DNA from: Streptomyces sp. NBC_00083
Lineage (GTDB): Bacteria > Actinomycetota > Actinomycetes > Streptomycetales > Streptomycetaceae
NCBI RefSeq assembly: GCF_026343295.1
Contig: NZ_JAPELY010000004.1
Location: 372,001-436,000, forward strand
Reading direction: 5' to 3'
Length of the DNA: 64,000 bases
The notes beneath the pieces were generated by a model. That model ran no database searches. It was not told the DNA's origin and was given only the letters and a program-made list of their open reading frames with translations. Shown here piece by piece: positions 58,589 to 64,000 of the stretch; positions within the stretch are counted from its first letter, which is position 1; each line of letters begins with the position of its first letter. A program made the position numbers and the translations under genes.

Positions 58589-60655
58589 CTAGCCCGCGGC
58601 ACCCGGCCGAGCGAGCTGGGGCGGGAGCGGGGAGGCGTGGAGGACGGTGAGGCCGGAGACCGCGCGCGTCAGGGCGACGTACAGGCGGCGCAGACCGGTG
58701 CGTTCGTCCGGCTCGCCCCCGACCACGGCGGCGGGCTCGTCGAGGACCACGTAGTCGTACTCCAGGCCCTTGGCGAGCGAGGCCGGGACCAGGGTCAGAC
58801 GGGACTCGGACGTCGTCTCCTCGCCCGGCGCGAGGCAGGGCAGACCGGCCGCCTCCAGCGCCTTGGCCAGGACCGGAATGCGGGCGTCGGCGGCGATCAG
58901 ACCGATCGAGCCCTCGTGCGCCAGGGACGCCACGCACGCGGCCACCACGTCCGCGTCCAGGTCCGCCGACTCGCGGACCGTCAGCGAACCCGGCGTCTCT
59001 CGCACCGACTCCACCGCCGTCAGGCCGGGCGAGATCGAGGGCAGCAGCTTCGAGGCGTACGCGATGACCTCGCGCGGCACACGGAAACCGGCCGTCAGCT
59101 CCTCGACGACCGCCTCCTCCTTGCCGAGATGGCGCAGGGCCTCCGCCCAACTCGCCGTCGCCCAGGGCGTGGTGCCCTGCGCCAGGTCGCCCAGCACCGT
59201 CGCGGAACCCGTCGTGCAGCGCCGGCCGACCGCGCGGTACTGCATGGGGGAGAGGTCCTGCGCCTCGTCGAGGACGACATGGCCGAGCGAATGGGTGCGG
59301 GCCACCAGGTCGTTCGTCTCGTCGATGAGGACCGCGTCCGCCGCCGTCCACTTCGCCGACTTCACGCTGCGGGCCGGCTTGGGCGTCAGGATCGCCCGCT
59401 GCTCGTCCGCGGTGAGGACGCCCTCGGCGTGCGCCGCCAGGAACTCGGGGTCGTTCAGGAGCCGCAGCACCAGCTTCGCCGGGTCCACCGGCGGCCAGAT
59501 CGCCTTGACCGCCGCCTTCACCGCGGTGTTGCGGGCCACCGCGTCCTGCACCCGGTCGTCGGGGGCCTCGCCCGCCTGCTCCATCCGCACCAGGACCGTG
59601 TGCGCGATGCGCTGCGGCAGGGCCTCGCGGGCCGCGCCGTAGCGGATGTCACGGTCCGTCAACTGCTCGACGATCTCTGTCAGTTCGTACGCGGGCACCC
59701 GCCAGCGGCGCGAGCCGCGCACCACGACCAGCGGCTCGCTCGGCGTCGTCACGTGCGACCACACCGCGCGGCGCAGCACCTCGGCCATGCGGGCGTCGCC
59801 CTTGATCACGGCGGCGGTCGCGGGGTCGGTGCCGCGCACCTCGACGTCCTTCGCCACGAGGTCGTCGACGGTTGCCTGCTTCACCTCCAACTCGCCCAGC
59901 GCGGGCAGGACTTGCTCGATGTAGTGCAGGAACGACCGGTTCGGCCCGATGACGAGGGTGCCGGTGCGGGCGAGGCGCTCGCGGTGCGCGTAGAGGAGGT
60001 ACGCGACGCGGTGCAGGCCGACGGCGGTCTTTCCGGTGCCGGGGCCGCCCTGCACGCAGACGCTGCCGCTCAGGCCCGACCGTACGATCTCGTCCTGCTC
60101 GGGCTGGATCGTCGCGACGATGTCGCGCATCGGGCCCACGCGGGGGCGCTCGATCTCCGCCTGGAGCAGCTTGCTGGTCTGCGCGGCCTCGGCGGGGTCC
60201 ATGAGGTGCTCGTCCTCGTACGCCGTCAACTCGCCGCCGGTGTAACCGAAACGCCGGCGCAGCGCGACGTCCAGCGGGTCCTTCTTCGACGCGCGGTAGA
60301 AGGGCTGCGAGACGGGGGCGCGCCAGTCGATCACCATCGGGTCGCCGTCGGCGTCGTGGACGTGGCGCCGGCCGATGTAGAACCGCTCGCCCTCGGCCCC
60401 TTCGGCGAGCTCGACGCCGGGGGCGTGCAGGTAGTCGAGGCGGCCGAAGAAGAGGGGGGTGTGGGAGAGGTCCGCCAGGGCCTTGATGCGGTCGTCCATC
60501 TGGCGTTGCAGGACGGCGGCGTTGACCCAGTTCGCGGTGACGTCCTTGATGTCGAGGGCTTCGACGTCCTCGCGCATCGCGCGGAGGGCCGCGCGGGAGG
60601 CGGAGAGGTGGGTGCGTTCGTGGTGGAGGGGGTTGGGGGTGTCGTGCGCGGGCAC
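58589..60655 (-). CDS. helR: HelD/HelR-type RNA polymerase-associated ATPase (rifamycin tolerance candidate)
   Basis: This 688-residue SF1-like ATPase has an N-terminal coiled-coil arm (HHERTHLSASRAALRAMRED), Walker A GGPGTGKTAVG (~205), the insertion arm in the middle, HVVLDEAQDLSPMQYRAVGR (Walker B) and the C-terminal RRLYVALTRAVSGLTVLHAS. This is the HelD/HelR class that frees RNA polymerase from DNA; the actinobacterial HelR subgroup removes rifamycins from the enzyme. Which subgroup this belongs to needs alignment of the PCh-loop. The GTG at 60655 has GGAGG six bases upstream, better than the start at 60685. No rifamycin-associated element was seen upstream. Confidence 0.85.
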   Translation of the reverse strand: MPAHDTPNPLHHERTHLSASRAALRAMREDVEALDIKDVTANWVNAAVLQRQMDDRIKALADLSHTPLFFGRLDYLHAPGVELAEGAEGERFYIGRRHVHDADGDPMVIDWRAPVSQPFYRASKKDPLDVALRRRFGYTGGELTAYEDEHLMDPAEAAQTSKLLQAEIERPRVGPMRDIVATIQPEQDEIVRSGLSGSVCVQGGPGTGKTAVGLHRVAYLLYAHRERLARTGTLVIGPNRSFLHYIEQVLPALGELEVKQATVDDLVAKDVEVRGTDPATAAVIKGDARMAEVLRRAVWSHVTTPSEPLVVVRGSRRWRVPAYELTEIVEQLTDRDIRYGAAREALPQRIAHTVLVRMEQAGEAPDDRVQDAVARNTAVKAAVKAIWPPVDPAKLVLRLLNDPEFLAAHAEGVLTADEQRAILTPKPARSVKSAKWTAADAVLIDETNDLVARTHSLGHVVLDEAQDLSPMQYRAVGRRCTTGSATVLGDLAQGTTPWATASWAEALRHLGKEEAVVEELTAGFRVPREVIAYASKLLPSISPGLTAVESVRETPGSLTVRESADLDADVVAACVASLAHEGSIGLIAADARIPVLAKALEAAGLPCLAPGEETTSESRLTLVPASLAKGLEYDYVVLDEPAAVVGGEPDERTGLRRLYVALTRAVSGLTVLHASPLPPQLARPGAAG

Positions 60656-60799
60656 GGGTTGCCTCCGGCGGGGGTGGGTGGTCACGGGTCGGGCCGTGCG
60701 GCCGGGTGCGGGGCGGCGGGCCTCGCGGTGCTGGGCCGTACGGGGGCCTCCCGGTTTCCGGACGGGGGGCGGCGCTCCGTGGGGAGGCGGGGGGAGGGG

Positions 60800-60829
60800 A
60801 GTCTAGCCACCCGCCCCAACGAGGTCGAA
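60800..60829 (-). promoter_or_regulatory. Candidate vegetative promoter of the HelR-like gene
   Basis: On the minus strand TTCGAC (60824-60829), an 18-base spacer and TAGACT (60800-60805) resemble a sigma-70-type promoter, giving a leader of about 140 bases before the GTG. The -35 is imperfect. Confidence 0.55.
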
Positions 60830-60849
60830 CCCTTTTACCCCCGCCCCCC

Positions 60850-60916
60850 CCGGGGCTCGGCCCCAGACCCCGTTCGTGCCCGAGGGGCGCTCGTCCTCCA
60901 TCGCCGGACGGGCTGG
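60850..60916. repeat. Single copy of the dispersed module near the HelR-like gene
   Basis: GGGGCTCGGCCCCAGACCCC, GTTCGTGCCCGAGGGGCGCT, CGTCCTCCATCGCCGGACGG and GCTGGGGTGG form one module with the hairpin arm changed to CTCGG. The same order occurs at 17.4 and 53.3 kb. It overlaps the region upstream of the HelR-like promoter. Confidence 0.75.
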
Positions 60917-61067
60917 GGTGGCCCGTGCCGGCCGTGCCGGCATCGAGGGAGGAGGACTTTGGTCCGTCCCGTAGGGGACCGGGTCGGACCAGGGGAGGAC
61001 TCGGGGGTGCGAAAGGTTCCGCCCAAGGGTCGATGTGCCGGGGATGTCCGGAATCCATCATGGAGGT

Positions 61068-61277
61068 ATGAGTACAGCGACCTTCACCCCGGCCCCGACC
61101 CCCTCCGCCGGCCCCGGCGCCCCGCGTGGCGCCACCGCCTCCGGTGCCGCCCCGCACCGTCCCCACATGATCGGCAACGCCGTCCGGGCCGCCAGAGTCC
61201 TGGCCGGTGCCGCGTTCAGCGTGGTCGTGATGGGCGAGTTCGCGGAGGAGGCCGGCGTCCACCGGCGTTCGCGCTGA
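61068..61277 (+). CDS. Small hypothetical protein with one hydrophobic segment, 69 aa
   Basis: The sequence is Pro/Ala/Gly-rich (STATFTPAPTPSAGPGAPRG), then NAVRAARVLAGAAFSVVVMG with a short acidic and basic end (EFAEEAGVHRRSR). A GGAGGT site directly before the ATG is close but shorter than usual, and an upstream ATG (61035) exists. It ends 48 bases before the GT87 gene. Expression is uncertain. Confidence 0.5.
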   Translation: MSTATFTPAPTPSAGPGAPRGATASGAAPHRPHMIGNAVRAARVLAGAAFSVVVMGEFAEEAGVHRRSR

Positions 61278-61325
61278 CGTCGGCCTCGACGCCTCGGATC
61301 GGGCGCGCGGCTAAGGTCACTTCAC

Positions 61326-62501
61326 GTGACCGAACGATCACCTCGCGCCGCCGCCGCGCTCCTCCTCGCGCTCTCCCTCGCCGCGCTCGCCTCGCTCTGT
61401 GTCGCCCTGCGCATCCCCATGGCGGACGCCCTGGTCTACCGGGCGGAAGGCGCGGCCGTCGCGAGCGGTAGCTCTCTGTACGGGTTCACCGTCACCGCGT
61501 GGCAGCTGCCCGCCACCTACCCGCCGTTCGCCGCCCTGCTGTTCGTGCCGACCGCCTACCTGCCGCCGGATGTGCTCCGGATCGCCTTCGGCGCCACCAA
61601 CAGCCTGCTGGCCGGGGTTCTCGTCGTGCTCTCCTGCCGGTTCGCGGGGATCCGGCCGCGCGGCGCATACGTGCTCGGCGCCACCGCCCTCGCGCTGTGG
61701 CTCGAACCCGTCTTCCAGACCTTGCTCTTCGGGCAGGTCAACCTGGCGCTCACCTGCCTCGTACTCTGGGACCTCTCCCGGCCCGCGGGCGCCTTCGGCA
61801 AGGGGCTCGGGGTCGGCATCGCCGCCGGGATCAAGATCACGCCGCTCTTCTTCGTGCTGCACCTGCTCGTGCGCGGACAGCGCCGCGAGGCGGCCGTCGC
61901 GCTGGCCGGGTTCGGTGCGAGCGTGCTGCTGGGGGCGGCCGTACTGCCCGGCGCCAGCGTCGAGTTCTTCACCCGGCGGCTCTTCGAGACCGGCCGGGTC
62001 GGCAAGGCGTGGATCGTCGACAACCAGTCGTTGCAGGGGCTGCTCGCCCGGCTGCTGCACACGCCCGCCCCGGGGGTGGTGTGGGCGGCGGCCGCGGGGG
62101 CCGTCGGAGCCGCTGGACTGTGGGCCGCCCGGCGCACCGGCGAACGGTGGGCGCTGCTGGTGAGCGCGTTCACCGCCCTCCTCGTCTCTCCCATCAGCTG
62201 GTCGCACCACTGGGTGTGGTGCGTCCCGCTGATCGCGCTGACGGCGGCCGAGGGGCGGACCCGTACGGCCGTCCTGCTCGCCGCCGTCTTCACCGCCCGC
62301 ACCCTCTGGCTCGTGCCACACGCGGGCGATCTCGACCTCCGGCTACCGCTGTGGCAGCAGCCGTTGGCGTCGCCCTATCCGCTGGCCGGGCTCGCGGTGG
62401 TGGCCTGGGCCGGCGTCTCGGCGGGCCGCTCCCGCGCAGAACGGCCGGGCGCCGACGCTCAGTTGCCCGCGAGGAGTTCGTCCGCGTCCATGATCCGGTA
62501 G
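61326..62501 (+). CDS. GT87-family membrane glycosyltransferase (polyprenyl-phosphate-sugar dependent)
   Basis: This 391-residue integral membrane protein has about ten hydrophobic helices and a GT87/DUF2029 signature (DALVYRAEGAAVASGSSLYG, LPATYPPFAALLFVPTAYLP, FGQVNLALTCLVLWDL, LVSPISWSHHWVWCVPLIAL). GT87 proteins of actinobacteria add mannose from polyprenyl-phosphate-mannose to envelope glycans. The start is GTG with TAAGGT eight bases upstream and no ribosome site, suggesting a leaderless mRNA. The 3' end overlaps the converging XPB gene by 43 bases. Acceptor unknown. Confidence 0.85.
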   Translation: MTERSPRAAAALLLALSLAALASLCVALRIPMADALVYRAEGAAVASGSSLYGFTVTAWQLPATYPPFAALLFVPTAYLPPDVLRIAFGATNSLLAGVLVVLSCRFAGIRPRGAYVLGATALALWLEPVFQTLLFGQVNLALTCLVLWDLSRPAGAFGKGLGVGIAAGIKITPLFFVLHLLVRGQRREAAVALAGFGASVLLGAAVLPGASVEFFTRRLFETGRVGKAWIVDNQSLQGLLARLLHTPAPGVVWAAAAGAVGAAGLWAARRTGERWALLVSAFTALLVSPISWSHHWVWCVPLIALTAAEGRTRTAVLLAAVFTARTLWLVPHAGDLDLRLPLWQQPLASPYPLAGLAVVAWAGVSAGRSRAERPGADAQLPARSSSASMIR

Positions 62502-64000
62502 GCGTAGCCCTGCTCGGCGAGGAAGCGCTGGCGGTGGGCGGCGAAGTCCTGGTCGATGGTGTCGCGGGCGACCACCGAGTAGAAGTGCGCCTGGTGGCCG
62601 TCGGCCTTCGGGCGCAGCACCCGGCCGAGCCGCTGGGCCTCCTCCTGGCGGGAGCCGAACGTGCCGGACACCTGGATGGCGACGGTCGCCTCCGGCAGGT
62701 CGATCGAGAAGTTGGCGACCTTCGACACCACGAGCACGCTGATCTCGCCCTCGCGGAACGCGCCGAAGAGCTTCTCGCGCTGCGCGTTGGACGTCTCGCC
62801 CTTGATGACGGGCGCGTTCAAGTGCTCGCCCAGCTCGTCGAGTTGGTCGATGTACTGGCCGATCACGAGGATCTGCTGGCCGGCGAACTTCCGTACCAGC
62901 GCCTCCGTGACCTTCCGCTTCGTCGCGGTCGTCGCACAGAAGCGGTACTTCTCCTCCGTCTCGGCCGTCGCGTAGGCCAGGCGCTCGGAGTCGGTGAGGT
63001 TGACGCGGACCTCGACGCAGTCGGCGGGCGCGATGTAGCCCTGCGCCTCGATCTCCTTCCACGGCGCGTCGAACCGCTTCGGCCCGATCAGCGAGAACAC
63101 GTCCGACTCGCGGCCGTCCTCGCGCACCAGTGTCGCGGTGAGGCCGAGGCGGCGGCGGGCCTGGAGGTCGGCGGTGAACTTGAAGACCGGCGCGGGCAGC
63201 AGGTGCACCTCGTCGTAGACGATCAGGCCCCAGTCGCGCGAGTCGAACAGCTCCAGGTGCGCGTAGACGCCCTTGCGGCGGGTCGTGAGCACCTGGTACG
63301 TGGCGATCGTGACCGGGCGGATCTCCTTCTTCGTGCCGCTGTACTCGCCGATCTCCTCCTCGGTCAGGCTGGTGCGCTTGACCAGCTCGTGCTTCCACTG
63401 GCGGGCCGAGACGGTGTTGGTGACCAGGATCAGCGTGGTGGCCTTCGCCTCGGCCATCGCGCCCGCGCCGACCAGCGTCTTGCCGGCGCCGCAGGGCAGC
63501 ACGACCACACCGCTGCCGCCGTGCCAGAACCCCTCGACGGCCTGCTTCTGGTACGGACGCAGGCTCCAGCCGTCCTCGGCCAGCTCGATGGGGTGCGCCT
63601 CGCCGTCGACGTAGCCGGCGAGGTCCTCGGCCGGCCAGCCCAGCTTCAGGAGGGTCTGCTTGATCTGGCCGCGCTCGGAGGGGTGCACGGCGACCGTGTC
63701 CGGGTCGAGGCGGGCGCCGACCAGCGGGGTGACCTTCTTCGAGCGCAGGATCTCCTCCAGCACCGGACGGTCGGTCGAGGTGAGGACCAGGCCGTGGACG
63801 GGGTGCTTGGAGAGGGTGAGGCGGCCGTAGCGGGCCATCGTCTCGGCGATGTCGACGAGGAGGGCGTGCGGGACCGGGTAGCGCGAGTACTCCACCAGCG
63901 CGTCGACGACCTGCTCCGCGTCATGCCCGGCGGCCCGCGCGTTCCACAGGCCCAGCGGCGTCACGCGGTAGGTGTGGATGTGCTCGGGCGCGCGCTCCAG
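62459..64000 (-). CDS. XPB-type DNA repair helicase (partial, N-terminus beyond the right edge)
   Basis: 513 residues are visible of a superfamily 2 helicase like archaeal and actinobacterial XPB. It shows LRPYQKQAVEGFWHGGSGVV, VLPCGAGKTLVGAGAMAEAK (Walker A), LIVYDEVHLLPAPVFKFTA (DEVH), LGLTATLVREDGRESDVFSL and AQRLGRVLRPKADGHQAHFY (motif VI). The DNA at the edge reads LERAPEHIHTYRVTPLGLW in the same frame, so the gene continues beyond 64000 and an in-frame start at 63964 is not the true one. About 30 residues are likely missing. It unwinds DNA at lesions. It converges with the GT87 gene with a 43-base overlap. Confidence 0.93.
   Translation of the reverse strand: MERAPEHIHTYRVTPLGLWNARAAGHDAEQVVDALVEYSRYPVPHALLVDIAETMARYGRLTLSKHPVHGLVLTSTDRPVLEEILRSKKVTPLVGARLDPDTVAVHPSERGQIKQTLLKLGWPAEDLAGYVDGEAHPIELAEDGWSLRPYQKQAVEGFWHGGSGVVVLPCGAGKTLVGAGAMAEAKATTLILVTNTVSARQWKHELVKRTSLTEEEIGEYSGTKKEIRPVTIATYQVLTTRRKGVYAHLELFDSRDWGLIVYDEVHLLPAPVFKFTADLQARRRLGLTATLVREDGRESDVFSLIGPKRFDAPWKEIEAQGYIAPADCVEVRVNLTDSERLAYATAETEEKYRFCATTATKRKVTEALVRKFAGQQILVIGQYIDQLDELGEHLNAPVIKGETSNAQREKLFGAFREGEISVLVVSKVANFSIDLPEATVAIQVSGTFGSRQEEAQRLGRVLRPKADGHQAHFYSVVARDTIDQDFAAHRQRFLAEQGYAYRIMDADELLAGN

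Noticed and set aside
60656..60850. A rifamycin-associated element upstream of the HelR-like gene
   Set aside because: The palindrome CTTGCGGCAAG or a close variant could not be found by eye; only the dispersed repeat and a promoter-like sequence are present.

Overview
The window is chromosomal DNA from a high-G+C actinomycete, almost certainly a Streptomyces. Codons nearly always end in G or C, GTG and TTG starts are common, and several mRNAs look leaderless. The gene order (cdgB, pfkB, nagA, nagK, orphan sugar-binding lipoprotein, otsB, otsA, gpgS, thrC, cysO-like gene, cold shock gene, groEL2) is a typical Streptomyces core neighbourhood. Identifications rest on reading the translations and motifs; no database search was run.

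Layout. 1-9.4 kb: end of a pentapeptide-repeat gene, a conserved hypothetical, the haem-sensing senR-senS / hbpS set, an M1 and an M4 metalloprotease, terD, a release-factor-like arfB gene and a flavin reductase. 9.5-21.8 kb: the diguanylate cyclase cdgB behind a strong palindrome, a CBM-type membrane protein, the N-acetylglucosamine operon nagK-nagA-pfkB under a DasR-type site, an orphan sugar-binding lipoprotein, and the trehalose/glucosylglycerate genes otsB, otsA and gpgS. 21.9-26.9 kb: a SAM-I riboswitch in front of thrC, a cysO-like sulphur carrier, a cold shock gene, and groEL2 behind an extended CIRCE array. 27-41.4 kb: an accessory stretch with a repeat-bearing lipoprotein, a type VII-like set (two WXG/PPE-like proteins and two tandemly duplicated mycosins), a minisatellite, two unrecognised secreted proteins flanking an orphan LuxR gene, an XRE/DUF397 pair, and a WXG / alpha-beta hydrolase / lipoprotein cassette. 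41.6-46.5 kb: a murR-murQ-PTS operon for N-acetylmuramic acid, two small conserved genes and a second cold shock gene. 46.5-64 kb: an MFS exporter, a GNAT enzyme, an HD hydrolase, copper ATPase copA divergent from cutC, a second XRE/DUF397 pair beside an anti-sigma-like ATPase, a two-component system with a membrane partner, a DUF1059 protein, a HelD/HelR RNA polymerase ATPase, a GT87 membrane glycosyltransferase and an XPB helicase that runs off the right edge.

How the genes work together. Amino-sugar salvage is the strongest theme. MurQ turns MurNAc-6P into GlcNAc-6P, NagK phosphorylates GlcNAc, and NagA deacetylates the shared product. A dre-type operator lies before nagK, and a second dre-like sequence lies before cutC. 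Stress and envelope functions form the second theme: haem/redox sensing, trehalose, GroEL2, cold shock, copper export and rifamycin-type RNA polymerase rescue.

Most long non-coding stretches (about 0.76-1.11, 17.3-17.75, 24.4-24.96, 49.25-49.74, 53.1-53.7 and 60.85-60.92 kb) are built from one mosaic family of G+C-rich inverted repeats. No tRNA, rRNA, IS element, integrase or CRISPR array was seen.
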